Shown here piece by piece: positions 9,142 to 17,363 of a stretch of 36,593 nucleotides of DNA. Within the stretch, counting starts at the first letter, position 1. The number at the start of each line of letters is the position of its first letter. Source of the stretch: DASUGC01 sp035606665 (lineage in GTDB: Bacteria > Acidobacteriota > Vicinamibacteria > Vicinamibacterales > SCN-69-37); assembly GCA_035606665.1 (NCBI GenBank), contig DATNEY010000042.1, forward strand, positions 1-36,593, written 5' to 3'. Made by a program: the position numbers and the translations under genes. The notes beneath the pieces were generated by a model that was not told the DNA's origin, searched no databases, and was given only the letters and a program-made list of their open reading frames with translations.

Positions 9142-10071
9142 ATGGAACTGAGACAGCTCGAACATTTCCTGGCGGTCGTCGAAGAACGATCGTTCACGCG
9201 CGCCGCGGAACGGGTCTCGCTGACGCAGCCGGCCGTCTCGCTCAGCATCAAGAAGCTCGAGGAGGAGATCGGCGGGCCGCTCTTCGCCAGGGACGTCCAC
9301 GACCTTTCGCTGACGCAAGCCGGCCGCGTCCTCGCCGATTACGCCAGGCGCATGCTGCAGATGCGCGACGATGTGACGCGGGATATGGCGCGGCTGGGGT
9401 CGATGACCGCCGGCTCGCTCACCGTCGCCGCGCACGAAGCGGCGGCCGTCTATCTCCTTCCCGCGGCGCTCCGCACGTACGTGAAGAAGTTCCCTGATAT
9501 CAAGGTCGGCATCTACCGGTCGCGCCTCGAGGAGATCCCGCGCCAGGTCATGGACCGGCAGGTCGATGTCGGCTTCGTGAAGGAAGCGCCGACGTTCCAC
9601 GAGTTGCAGTGCGTCGAAGTGCACAGCGACGAGATGGTCTGCATCGCCTCGCCCAAGCATCCCCTCGCCTCGCGGACGAAGCTCAACCTGAAAGACATGG
9701 GTGCTGAGCAGTTCGTGCTGCACCACCTCTGCAGCGCGACCGCGGACCGGATCCTGCGCATGTTCGAGCAGAACTCGACGAAGTGCCGGGTGGTGGCCGA
9801 GCTCTGGAGCTTCGAGAACATCAAGGAGTTCGTCCGCCAGGAAGTGGGTCTGGCCATCGTGCCGGGCGTCACCGTGCGGGAGGAGCTGCGCAGCGGCACG
9901 CTGGTGCGGCTGCCCGTTCGCGAGCTGGCCATGCCGCGCAGGACGCTGATGATTTACCGCGATCAGGGCTACATGTCCGAGGCCGCGCGCGAGCTCATCG
10001 GCATCGTTCGCGCGTTCAACTGGCGCAACCTCGCGCACATCGACTCCCACGAGCGCAGCGCCAAAGCGTAG
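9142..10071 (+). CDS. LysR-family transcriptional regulator
   Basis: 309 residues from ATG 9142, preceded by GGAGG (9132-9136) at 5-nt spacing. The winged helix-turn-helix occupies residues 1-60 (MELRQLEHFLAVVEERSFTR, AAERVSLTQPAVSLSIKKLE), and the periplasmic-binding-like effector domain about 90-295. LysR proteins usually control a neighbouring, often divergent, operon in response to a small ligand. The divergent neighbours here are gene remnants, so its original target may be lost; the downstream TonB receptor, 142 bp away on the same strand, is the other candidate. The ligand is unknown. Confidence 0.93.
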   Translation: MELRQLEHFLAVVEERSFTRAAERVSLTQPAVSLSIKKLEEEIGGPLFARDVHDLSLTQAGRVLADYARRMLQMRDDVTRDMARLGSMTAGSLTVAAHEAAAVYLLPAALRTYVKKFPDIKVGIYRSRLEEIPRQVMDRQVDVGFVKEAPTFHELQCVEVHSDEMVCIASPKHPLASRTKLNLKDMGAEQFVLHHLCSATADRILRMFEQNSTKCRVVAELWSFENIKEFVRQEVGLAIVPGVTVREELRSGTLVRLPVRELAMPRRTLMIYRDQGYMSEAARELIGIVRAFNWRNLAHIDSHERSAKA

Positions 10072-10135
10072 GCGTACGTCACGCCGTCGTCATAGCCGGT
10101 GCTTCTGGCCCTATAAGGTCTGTGCCAGCAACAAC

Positions 10136-10145
10136 TTGCTATGCT
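10136..10145 (+). promoter_or_regulatory. Putative promoter -10 region of TonB receptor 1
   Basis: TTGCTATGCT is identical to the decamer upstream of infA. TATGCT (10140-10145) lies 68 nt before the receptor start, leaving room for a leader. No clear -35 element was seen. Confidence 0.4.
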
Positions 10146-10181
10146 CCGGCCCGTCTAAGCAGAGGTGTTTGTAATGCGGGC

Positions 10182-10196
10182 GCGCACGACGTGCGC
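10182..10196 (+). other. Small hairpin just upstream of the TonB receptor ribosome binding site
   Basis: GCGCAC, loop GAC, GTGCGC, ending 6 nt before GGAGG (10203-10207). A 6-bp GC stem here could modulate initiation or stabilise the 5' end; this is an inference from position only. Confidence 0.3.
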
Positions 10197-10213
10197 ACCG
10201 CAGGAGGCAGTGT

Positions 10214-13200
10214 ATGCGCCGACCGGTGTTGCAGTGGTTGCTGGTCTGTCTTGCGATCGTGTCGTGTTCGGCGTCGATCGCATTCGCCCAGGGGAGCACG
10301 AAGACAACGCTCTCCGGAGTGGTTACCGATACAAGCGGCGGCGTCATTCCAGGCGCCACCGTCACGATCAAGAACACGGGGACCGGCGTCGTGACGACGG
10401 TCGTCACGAGCAGTGCTGGAGCGTTTGACGCGCCCGCGCTGAATCCGGGGATATACAGCGTCACGGTGGTGTTGAACGGCTTCAAGACTGCCGTCCTCAC
10501 TGAAGTCGAGCTGCTCAGCGGCGTGGCACGTGCGGTCAAGGTGACCCTCGAAGTCGGCGCGCTCTCGCAGTCCGTCGAAGTTGTCGGCGGCCGCCAGTTG
10601 ATCCAGACGCAGTCGACCGCCATTACGTCGACGCTCCGGGTGGACCAGATCTCCAATCTTCCGATGATTTCGCGCAACACGCTGAACACCGTGGTGTTCA
10701 TGCCCGGCGTCGACACCGGAGCGTCGAATCACTCGCAGCGCTCGTCGACGATCAGCGGTCTCCCGCAGAGCTCGTTGTCGATCACGGTCGACGGCGCGAA
10801 CATCCAGGACAAGTACACCCGGTCCACGGACGGCTTCTTCGTCAACATCCACCCCAAACTCGACCTCATCGAGGAAGTGACGGTGTCGACGGCGACGTCG
10901 GGCGCAGACGCCTCGGGCAACGGCGCGGTGCAGATCAAGTTCGCGACGCGCTCCGGCACCAACTCCTTCGTGGGCAGCGCGTACGAGTACCACAGGGACC
11001 GCGGCCTGAACACGAACTACTACTTCAATGAACAGGCCGGGCTTGGGAAGAACGTCCTGACACTCGATCAGTGGGGCGGACGCGAAGGTGGTCCAATCGT
11101 GATCCCCGGACTGTACGATGGCCGGGGCAAAGCGTTCTTCTTCTTCAACTTTGAACAGCTGCGATTCCCGCTGAGCAACACGCGCAACCGAGTTCTGCTG
11201 TCGCCAGAGGCGCAATCGGGCCTCTTCCGCTATGGCACGGGCGGTTCACAAAGCGTCAATCTCTATACGCTCGCGGCCGCCAACGGCCAGACCTCGACGC
11301 CTGACGCGACGATCGCGGCGCTGCTGACCAAGATTCGGACAGGTGCGGGCACAACGGGCATCATCAGCAATCGCAACGATCCGAACACGCAGGACTATGT
11401 CTGGCAGCCCGAGTCACTGCGCCTCGACAACTCGCCCGGCGGACGCGTGGACTTCAACCTCTCGGCGCGTCACCGTCTGACGTTCAGCGGGAACTACCAG
11501 GGCCAGCGCCTGACGCCAAATCTCTTCGGCGGCGACGAACCGAATTTCCCGGGCCTGGTCAATCAGGCGCACTTGTACAGCGCGGTCAGCCGGATATCGG
11601 GATCCCTGCGCTCAACTCTCGGCACGGCGCTCGTCAACGAGTTCCGCGTCGGCATCAGCAACGCGCCGGTGTGGTTTGCCGATCTCGTCGACGCCACTCA
11701 GTTCGAGGATCAGGCGGGCTTCAGCATCAACTTCCCAACCGTCGGCACGGCGCTGACCAGCGCAACGACCAATACCGGCCCGACGAGCCGAAACGGCAAG
11801 GCCTACAACATCGACAACAACGTGAACTGGACCCGCGGCGCGCACGCGCTTCAGTTCGGCGGTTCGTTTTCCAGAATCAGCGGCTGGACCAAAGCTCAGC
11901 AGGTGGTGCCAACGCTAACGCTTGGCGTCGACACGACGAACGACCCGGCGAACGCGATGTTCAACAACACCAACTTCCCCGGTTCAGCGGCGACCGACCT
12001 CACGGCGGCACGCGCGCTCTACGCGCTGCTGACCGGCCGGATCACCCAGATCGGCAGCAACGCCCGTCTCGACGGCGCCACAGGGAAGTATGTGTACCTG
12101 GGTGAGGGCAACACCCGGGAGCACCAGGACGAGTTCGGCCTGTTCATCCAGGACGCCTGGCGCATCAAGCCGACGTTGACGTTCAACGCCGGCCTGCGAT
12201 GGCAGGTGGCGATGCCGTTCCAGGCCGACGACAGCGTGTATTCGATGAACACGTTCGCGGACCTCTGCGGCGTTTCTGGTCTCGGCAACGGACCCGGAGG
12301 TCGAGGATGCAACCTCTTCAATCCTGGCAGCTTCAACGCCGGCGGCCGCACCCCCATTTACGAGCTCTACCAAGCGGGCAACCCCGGGTACAACACCCAG
12401 TACGGCAATTTCGCGCCGAACGTCGGGATCGCGTGGCAGCCGAACGTCCAGAACGGCTGGCTGCGCAAGCTCCTCGGCGATCCCGCGCAGGCGACCGTCC
12501 GTGCGAGCTATGGCGTGGCGTTCACCAGCGACGGCCTGTCGACGTTTACGGGCGTGTATGGCGGCAACCCCGGCAACTCCATCACGACGAACCGGACGAC
12601 GACGAGCGCGACGTTCCCGCTGGTGCCGGCTGGTGAGTCGTGGCCGATTCTGCTCCGGCAGACGAGTCGGCTTGGACCATCTCCAGGCATCCCGGCCAGC
12701 CCCGTTTACCCGATGGCGATCGACTTCAACAGCGGGGTCAGCCTGTACGATCCGAACTTCAAGACACCGTTCTCGCGCTCGTTCTCGTTCGGACTCCAGC
12801 GCCAGATCAGCAGCAAAATGGCCGTCGAAGTGCGATACGTGGGCACGCGGCTCGTGGATGGTCCGGCGACGGAGGACTGGAACGAGATCAACTGGGCCGG
12901 CAACGGCTTCCTCGAGGAGTTCAAGCTGGCGCAGGCCAACCTGATCGCCAACACGGCTGCCGGTGGGACCCGAGCCGGTTCGTTTGCGTACTTCGGCCCG
13001 GGCACCGGGACGGCGCCGCTGCCCATCTACCTCGCAAACTTCAACGCGCAGTCGGCGGGCGCCGCCGGCAACGCCGCGCTGTACACCGGCACGAACTGGA
13101 CGAATACCGCGCGTCTCGCCGAACTCGCGGCGCGGAACCCAAGCCCGGGCGGAAGTCCCTGTAACAACAACGGGGCTGCCAGTACTCTCTACTGCAATGC

Positions 13201-14107
13201 GCAGTTTCGGGCCAACATGCTGGCCGCCGGCTACGCCAGCAACTTCTGGGTTCTGAATCCAGCGGTGCAGAACGCCTCCGTGCGAACGAACGGCGACAAG
13301 ACGCAGTATGACTCGCTGCAAATCAACATGCGGCGGGCGCTCTCCGGCGGACTGACGCTCGACGCGAACTACGTCTTCGCGCGCCGGCTCGCGGCGACGC
13401 TCGACACGCTGAAGCGGGAACGGGGGCTCTATCGGTCCACCCAGGGCGTGCCGCAAGCGCTCAAGGCGACCGTGCTCTACGAACTGCCGTTCGGACAGGG
13501 CCACCGGTATGCATCGGACGTGAATCGCTGGCTCGACGGCGTCATCGGAGGCTGGTCGCTCAACCTCTCCGCGCGCGTCCAGACCGGCACGGTCCTCAAC
13601 TTCGGCAACGTGCGCGTCGTCGGCATGACGCAGGACGAGCTGCGCAAGGCGTTCAGCATCCGCGTGGATCCCGCCACGAAGATCGTGTACTCGCTGCCGC
13701 AGGAGATCATCGACAACACGATCAAGGCGTTCAGCGTTAGCGCGACCTCCGCCACGGGCTATGGAGCGCTCGGTCCGCCGACCGGCCGCTACCTGGCGCC
13801 GGCCAACGGCCCGGACTGCATTCAGGTGGTTCGCGGTGACTGTGCGCCGCACGATGTGTTCGTCGAGGGTCCAATCTTCACGCGCTTCGACCTGCAGGCG
13901 CGCAAGCGGTTCAAGATGGGCGGCCCGCGGAGCTTCGACCTCGCGGTGGACTTCCTGAACCTGTTCAACGCGATCAACTTCAACTCGGTCGCGCAGACGG
14001 GCTCTGGCGCCACGATCAATCAAGTCAACCAGTCGTACCAGGATCCGAACGTCACGTTCGACCCGGGTGGGCGGTTGATGCAGCTCGTGTTCAGATTCAA
14101 CTGGTGA
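10214..14107 (+). CDS. Oar-like TonB-dependent outer-membrane receptor 1
   Basis: 1297 residues from ATG 10214 (GGAGG at 10203-10207, 6-nt spacing). A signal peptide ends near ASIAFAQ. Next is a carboxypeptidase-regulatory-like beta domain (about 27-115: LSGVVTDTSGGVIPGATVTI), a plug domain (about 125-240, with ISGLPQSSLSITVDGANIQD), and a long beta-barrel ending in an aromatic C-terminus (QLVFRFNW), as needed for outer-membrane insertion. Family members import polymers or chelates using TonB energy; acidobacterial paralogues are numerous and their substrates mostly unknown. There is no SusD-like partner beside it, so a SusCD pair is not supported. The broken metallo-hydrolase starts inside its last codons (14104). 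Confidence 0.93.
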   Translation: MRRPVLQWLLVCLAIVSCSASIAFAQGSTKTTLSGVVTDTSGGVIPGATVTIKNTGTGVVTTVVTSSAGAFDAPALNPGIYSVTVVLNGFKTAVLTEVELLSGVARAVKVTLEVGALSQSVEVVGGRQLIQTQSTAITSTLRVDQISNLPMISRNTLNTVVFMPGVDTGASNHSQRSSTISGLPQSSLSITVDGANIQDKYTRSTDGFFVNIHPKLDLIEEVTVSTATSGADASGNGAVQIKFATRSGTNSFVGSAYEYHRDRGLNTNYYFNEQAGLGKNVLTLDQWGGREGGPIVIPGLYDGRGKAFFFFNFEQLRFPLSNTRNRVLLSPEAQSGLFRYGTGGSQSVNLYTLAAANGQTSTPDATIAALLTKIRTGAGTTGIISNRNDPNTQDYVWQPESLRLDNSPGGRVDFNLSARHRLTFSGNYQGQRLTPNLFGGDEPNFPGLVNQAHLYSAVSRISGSLRSTLGTALVNEFRVGISNAPVWFADLVDATQFEDQAGFSINFPTVGTALTSATTNTGPTSRNGKAYNIDNNVNWTRGAHALQFGGSFSRISGWTKAQQVVPTLTLGVDTTNDPANAMFNNTNFPGSAATDLTAARALYALLTGRITQIGSNARLDGATGKYVYLGEGNTREHQDEFGLFIQDAWRIKPTLTFNAGLRWQVAMPFQADDSVYSMNTFADLCGVSGLGNGPGGRGCNLFNPGSFNAGGRTPIYELYQAGNPGYNTQYGNFAPNVGIAWQPNVQNGWLRKLLGDPAQATVRASYGVAFTSDGLSTFTGVYGGNPGNSITTNRTTTSATFPLVPAGESWPILLRQTSRLGPSPGIPASPVYPMAIDFNSGVSLYDPNFKTPFSRSFSFGLQRQISSKMAVEVRYVGTRLVDGPATEDWNEINWAGNGFLEEFKLAQANLIANTAAGGTRAGSFAYFGPGTGTAPLPIYLANFNAQSAGAAGNAALYTGTNWTNTARLAELAARNPSPGGSPCNNNGAASTLYCNAQFRANMLAAGYASNFWVLNPAVQNASVRTNGDKTQYDSLQINMRRALSGGLTLDANYVFARRLAATLDTLKRERGLYRSTQGVPQALKATVLYELPFGQGHRYASDVNRWLDGVIGGWSLNLSARVQTGTVLNFGNVRVVGMTQDELRKAFSIRVDPATKIVYSLPQEIIDNTIKAFSVSATSATGYGALGPPTGRYLAPANGPDCIQVVRGDCAPHDVFVEGPIFTRFDLQARKRFKMGGPRSFDLAVDFLNLFNAINFNSVAQTGSGATINQVNQSYQDPNVTFDPGGRLMQLVFRFNW

Positions 14108-14767
14108 AGCTAACGCTGCTTGGCACGGGCACGCCCGCGCCGTCGCTCACCCGGCAGAGTTCGGGGTACCTGATCGACGTCGCGGGCGACGTGCTCGTGC
14201 TCGACCACGGGCCCGGCGCGCATCACCGTCTTCGGTGTCGACATTCGCGCCAGGATCGGGCACAAGAGCAGCCTCGACGTGTTCGCCGAACGCGGCGGCA
14301 CCGGCAAGCGCGAGCGTCCCGCGCCGCGCGTTCACCAAATCCACGCGGGCGACGTCATCCGCGGAAAGGGCTGGAGACTCACCGCCGGCCACGCCCAGCG
14401 CGTGCAGCCGTACCTCGAATGCCTCGCGTTCAGGATCGATAGCGACGAGGGCTCGCTCTGCTACTCAGGCGACAGCGGACTGTGCGACGAGCTGGTTGAA
14501 CTGGCGCGCGGCTGCGACGTGCTGGTTCAGATGAATCACCACTACAGCGGCCGGGAACCCTCGCCGGCATTCCGCGCGGCCTGCGGCAATCACGAGGACA
14601 ACGCCCGCCTCGCCAAACGGGCCGGCGTCAAGACACTCGTGCTCACGCACATCACGTCGGCCATCGACACGCCTGAATTGCGCGCGGACATCCTCGATCA
14701 GATCGCGAGCCGGTTCGACGGCCGCGTGAGCTGGGGCGAGGATCTGATGGAGATCGGCGTCTCGTAG
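14104..14767 (+). pseudogene. MBL-fold metallo-hydrolase, internal deletion removing the metal site
   Basis: The first frame from GTG 14104 reads MKLTLLGTGTPAPSLTRQSS, GYLIDVAGDVLVLDHGPGAH, then derails. From about 14226 another frame carries VFGVDIRARIGHKSSLDVFA, later HAQRVQPYLECLAFRID, YSGDSGL, VQMNHHYSG, CGNHEDNA and LTHITS, the C-terminal half of the same family. The central segment with the HxHxDH zinc motif is missing and the halves are out of frame. The distal 162-residue open frame (from 14279) keeps some later His/Asp ligands but cannot form the binuclear centre. The gene overlaps the receptor stop codon by 4 bp, suggesting it was once coupled to it. Confidence 0.7.
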
Positions 14768-14819
14768 GCCGGGCCTTCAGGCCCGGCGCGCTCGGCGCGC
14801 CCTGAAGGGCCGCCCTACG
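14764..14819. repeat. REP/BIME-like composite palindrome
   Basis: GCCGGGCC (14768-14775), loop TTCA, GGCCCGGC (14780-14787), then GGCGCGC (14785-14791), loop TCG, GCGCGCC (14795-14801). The outer ends CGTAGG and CCCTACG are also inverted, so the whole 56 bp is an imperfect palindrome. It starts at the stop codon of the metallo-hydrolase remnant and lies between convergent genes, where it could act as a bidirectional 3'-end structure. No REP-associated transposase is present. Confidence 0.7.
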
Positions 14820-14835
14820 TTACTCAAGCGCTGGT

Positions 14836-16419
14836 TCACTTCCCCTTCGACTTCGCCAACAACGACGCCAAATGCGCCTTCTGCGCAGCCGTCGCATCCG
14901 GTCTGATCTCCAGTGTCCAGGCCCGGGCCGGCGCGCCCTGAGGCGCTGGAGTCACCGCCGGCGCCGCGTCGGCTGACTCGATCATGAAACGCAGCCCGAA
15001 CCAATCGAGCATCTCGGTGTAATCGACTTCCTCGGTGGTCGCGATAAGTTTGTGGAGGAGCGCGCTGACGTCGATGCCGGCGGCATCCGACACAGTCTGA
15101 TTGAACTGGGCCGCGGTGTAGCCGCGCTCGCCTGACCAACGCTGGAATTCCAGCCGCATCACATCGTCCATGCTGCGCTTGTCGTTCGTCCGCTTGCGGA
15201 TGTGCGCGTCGAGCACGAGCCCGACGACGGGGCCCTTCACGTAGTAGTCGACTTTCTTGTCCGCGGGGATGCGCTCGAACATCTGCGCTGAGGCCTGCTC
15301 CAGCGTTTGCACCAGGCGGCCGGGCTGCCTCGTCTGCAGATCGGAGATGTGACGCGATTCGAGATTGAGGTAGTCGGCGGCCGAGCCCAGGCCTGCACGC
15401 GCGGCCAGCAAATCGCCGAAGTAGGACGTCAGGCCTTCGGCCACCCAGAGTCCAGTGGTCACCGGCGCCTTCTCGTAGTCGAACGGCCCGAGCTCGACGG
15501 GCCGTAACCGCTTCACGTTCATGGCATGGAAATACTCGTGGCTCAGAAACGCGGCGTTCCTGAACTTCGCTTCCGGCGTCGCCGGCTCGCGGCCGCCAGT
15601 CGTGATTGCGACGGAGTTCAGATGCTCGACGCCCGATCCGCCGCCTCCACCGGTGACGATGTTGAGGAATGCGTACTTCTTGAATGGCAGTCCGCCCCAG
15701 AAACGGATGTGCTCGTCGATGAGCGGCGTCAACGCAGCCGCGACCTTCGAGCCTTCCCACTCCGCCTTCCCGAGATACGTCCAGTAATGCTTGATACCGC
15801 CGACGGCAAATTCGGTCGTGACGAGATCGACGCCGGCGAGAATCGGCGAGTCCGCGAGCACGTCGTAGTTCGGCGCGACGTAGTGGTTCGGCTGCCGGTC
15901 CGGCGCCGCGTCGAGCGACGTCATGGAACCGCTCCAGCCCGCCGGCAGCTCGAGGCGGACTTCGGCCGGCCGCCGGGATGGTTCGGCGAGCGTGATGTAC
16001 GTTGACGGTCCGATGATCACGGCCGTCGTTTCGGTCACTCCGTTGGACAGATTGCTGCCCCGTGGCGCGCTCAGCGTGTAGGACACGGTGACCGACGGCT
16101 TCCCGCCCGTCTTGATCGTCCACCGGTTCGGCGTCGGCTTCGAGACGTCGAGCGCAACGCCGTCTGCGGTGACGCTGATCTTCGTCACGCGGTCCGCGTA
16201 GTTCTGCAGGCCGTAGAAGCCCGGAGACCAGGTCGGCATCAGGACGTCCACGGACTGCTGCTTCCCCGTCGGAACGGCAACGTCAACGTTGAAGGTCTTC
16301 GATGCCGGATCCGGAAACGAGATCGTGTACACGACGGGTTCGGGCCGCTGGGCGGCAGGAGCGACGACCGCGGCGACGATGGCGAACAGGATGACGGCGA
16401 CAAGGGAGCGCTGGCGCAT
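14836..16419 (-). CDS. M61-family metallopeptidase (glycyl aminopeptidase-like)
   Basis: 527 residues from ATG 16419, with a signal peptide (MRQRSLVAVILFAIVAAVVA). The N-terminal beta domain is followed by the thermolysin-like catalytic part: zinc motif HEYFH in SHEYFHAMNVKRLRP, and the third ligand Glu in GLWVAEGLTSYFGD. The family hydrolyses peptides, often with Gly or Ala at the N-terminus, in the periplasm or outside the cell. A C-terminal PDZ domain, common in M61, is not obvious; the tail is short and Pro/Ala-rich. A TTG three codons upstream (16428) is an alternative start. It is divergent from the prephenate dehydratase leader. Confidence 0.88.
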   Translation of the reverse strand: MRQRSLVAVILFAIVAAVVAPAAQRPEPVVYTISFPDPASKTFNVDVAVPTGKQQSVDVLMPTWSPGFYGLQNYADRVTKISVTADGVALDVSKPTPNRWTIKTGGKPSVTVSYTLSAPRGSNLSNGVTETTAVIIGPSTYITLAEPSRRPAEVRLELPAGWSGSMTSLDAAPDRQPNHYVAPNYDVLADSPILAGVDLVTTEFAVGGIKHYWTYLGKAEWEGSKVAAALTPLIDEHIRFWGGLPFKKYAFLNIVTGGGGGSGVEHLNSVAITTGGREPATPEAKFRNAAFLSHEYFHAMNVKRLRPVELGPFDYEKAPVTTGLWVAEGLTSYFGDLLAARAGLGSAADYLNLESRHISDLQTRQPGRLVQTLEQASAQMFERIPADKKVDYYVKGPVVGLVLDAHIRKRTNDKRSMDDVMRLEFQRWSGERGYTAAQFNQTVSDAAGIDVSALLHKLIATTEEVDYTEMLDWFGLRFMIESADAAPAVTPAPQGAPARAWTLEIRPDATAAQKAHLASLLAKSKGK

Positions 16420-16482
16420 GCCCGCCAATCTACCCCCAACGCCCGGGTACGGGGTTAATACCGTGATAAAGTGACTGGACTC

Positions 16483-16554
16483 GTGACGTCCGCGCTCGCC
16501 GCATTCCGCTTTAGCCCCTGCTTTCCTTTTGAGGTGAGGTGGGTAGCGGTCTGA
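16483..16554 (+). CDS. Phe-rich leader peptide of the prephenate dehydratase attenuator
   Basis: A 23-codon frame from GTG 16483 to TGA 16552-16554, reading (V/M)TSALAAFRFSPCFPFE then VRWVAV. Phe codons lie at 16504-16506, 16510-16512, 16522-16524 and 16528-16530, four within nine codons. A GTG at 16471 is an in-frame alternative start; a Shine-Dalgarno is weak (TGGA at 16476-16479). The frame ends just beyond the 5' antiterminator strand (16541-16549), so a ribosome finishing the peptide would cover that strand while one stalled at Phe codons would not. The organisation matches the known pheL logic of enterobacteria; translation itself is inferred. Confidence 0.7.
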   Translation: MTSALAAFRFSPCFPFEVRWVAV

Positions 16555-16597
16555 TCTAACGGCGCGATAAACCGGCAGATTTCAAGGCCCGCTACCC
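16506..16597 (+). promoter_or_regulatory. Attenuator: alternative RNA pairings upstream of prephenate dehydratase
   Basis: Strand 2, GGGTAGCGG (16541-16549), is perfectly complementary over 9 bp to CCGCTACCC (16589-16597), which is the 5' half and inner loop of the terminator stem. Forming 2:3 therefore excludes the terminator. Strand 2 can also pair imperfectly with CCGCTTTAGCCC in the leader coding region (16507-16518 area), giving the classical protector pairing 1:2. Low charged tRNA-Phe should stall ribosomes on the Phe codons, free strand 2 and permit read-through; abundant Phe should terminate. Confidence 0.75.
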
Positions 16598-16618
16598 CAC
16601 AAGGGAGCGGGCCTTTTT
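16584..16618 (+). terminator. Intrinsic terminator of the attenuator
   Basis: AAGGCCCGCT (16584-16593) pairs perfectly over 10 bp with AGCGGGCCTT (16606-16615). A further CCC/GGG pairing in the loop is possible, and five Ts follow at 16614-16618. It lies 19-53 nt upstream of the dehydratase start. It is the only strong U-tailed terminator I recognise in the window. Confidence 0.85.
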
Positions 16619-16636
16619 GTTTCTCTGGAGCAGGAG

Positions 16637-17344
16637 ATGAGTGACCAAGAACTCGAGTACCGCCGGCGCAACATCGATCGAATCGACCGCACGATCACCG
16701 CGCTCGTCGCCGAGCGCGTGCGTGTGACCTACGAGATAGCCGACCTGTTGACGGCCGACGCGGCCTATCAAGGAGCGCCCGGAGCGTTCAGCGAGGACGC
16801 CGCACTCGAACTGGTGGGCCCGGCAGCCCGCCTGCTCCCCTGTCCGACACTGGCGCACGTGTTCGAAGCGGTCGCGTCGGGGCAGGCACGATCGGCCGTC
16901 GTGCCGATTGAGAACTCACTGGCAGGCGAAGTCCCAGGTTGCGCGAAACTGATGGCCCGGTACGCCGTCCACATCGCCGCCGAATGCGTGAGGCCGATCC
17001 GCCACGCATTGATTGGCGCGCCCGGTTCGACGATCGAATCGATTCGAAAGGTACGCTCCCATCCGATGGCGCTGGCACAGTGCGAGCGATTCCTTCAGGC
17101 ACATCCGTCGATGACGCCCGTCGCGGCGTTCGACACAGCGGGAGCGGTGGCCGAGATCGTGGCTGACGGGCTACCGACAGCCGCAGCGATCGCAAGCGCC
17201 CGCGCGGCCAGGATTTACGGCGCCGTTGCCATCGTCGATGACATCCAGGATCGCCCCGACAACCGCACCCGATTCCTGCTATTGAAATCGCGAAACGGTC
17301 GCGCGACAGACGGACACATGAAGATTGAAGGAAGAATCACATGA
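16637..17344 (+). CDS. pheA: Prephenate dehydratase with vestigial chorismate mutase segment, no ACT domain
   Basis: 235 residues from ATG 16637 (GGAG at 16627-16630). Residues 1-41 look like only the first helix of an AroQ chorismate mutase (EYRRRNIDRIDRTITALVAE, then R28-like and hydrophobic residues). The dehydratase domain starts at AYQGAPGAFSEDAA (43-56) and runs to the catalytic TRF motif in DNRTRFLLL (about 208-216). It converts prephenate to phenylpyruvate in Phe synthesis. Fused PheA proteins have about 360 residues; here the later mutase helices and the entire C-terminal ACT domain, which normally binds Phe for feedback inhibition, are missing. The last ten residues come from a tandem ATGAAGA/TTGAAGG repeat. 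Mutase activity is unlikely; dehydratase activity is plausible. Confidence 0.85.
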   Translation: MSDQELEYRRRNIDRIDRTITALVAERVRVTYEIADLLTADAAYQGAPGAFSEDAALELVGPAARLLPCPTLAHVFEAVASGQARSAVVPIENSLAGEVPGCAKLMARYAVHIAAECVRPIRHALIGAPGSTIESIRKVRSHPMALAQCERFLQAHPSMTPVAAFDTAGAVAEIVADGLPTAAAIASARAARIYGAVAIVDDIQDRPDNRTRFLLLKSRNGRATDGHMKIEGRIT

Positions 17345-17362
17345 AGAATGAAGGTCTGAAGG
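17318..17362 (+). repeat. Heptamer-type tandem repeat at the dehydratase stop codon
   Basis: Units ATGAAGA (17318-17324), TTGAAGG (17325-17331), ATGAAGA (17341-17347), ATGAAGG (17348-17354) and TCTGAAGG (17355-17362). It spans the dehydratase stop (17342-17344) and abuts the stop of the convergent TPR gene (17364). Confidence 0.7.
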
Positions 17363-17363
17363 T

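Noticed and set aside
11984..14023. 679-codon open frame on the minus strand
   Set aside because: It is a GC-rich shadow of TonB receptor 1, with Arg/Val/Glu-rich composition and no domain; the plus-strand gene is unambiguous.
10214..14107. SusC-type member of a SusCD glycan-uptake pair
   Set aside because: No SusD-like lipoprotein gene is adjacent to either receptor; the Oar-like architecture is sufficient.
16450..16618. T-box riboswitch upstream of prephenate dehydratase
   Set aside because: The GGTGGGTAGCGG string recalls a T-box, but the leader has only about 60-110 nt before it, no room for the stem I specifier domain, and a Phe-rich translated frame explains the layout better.
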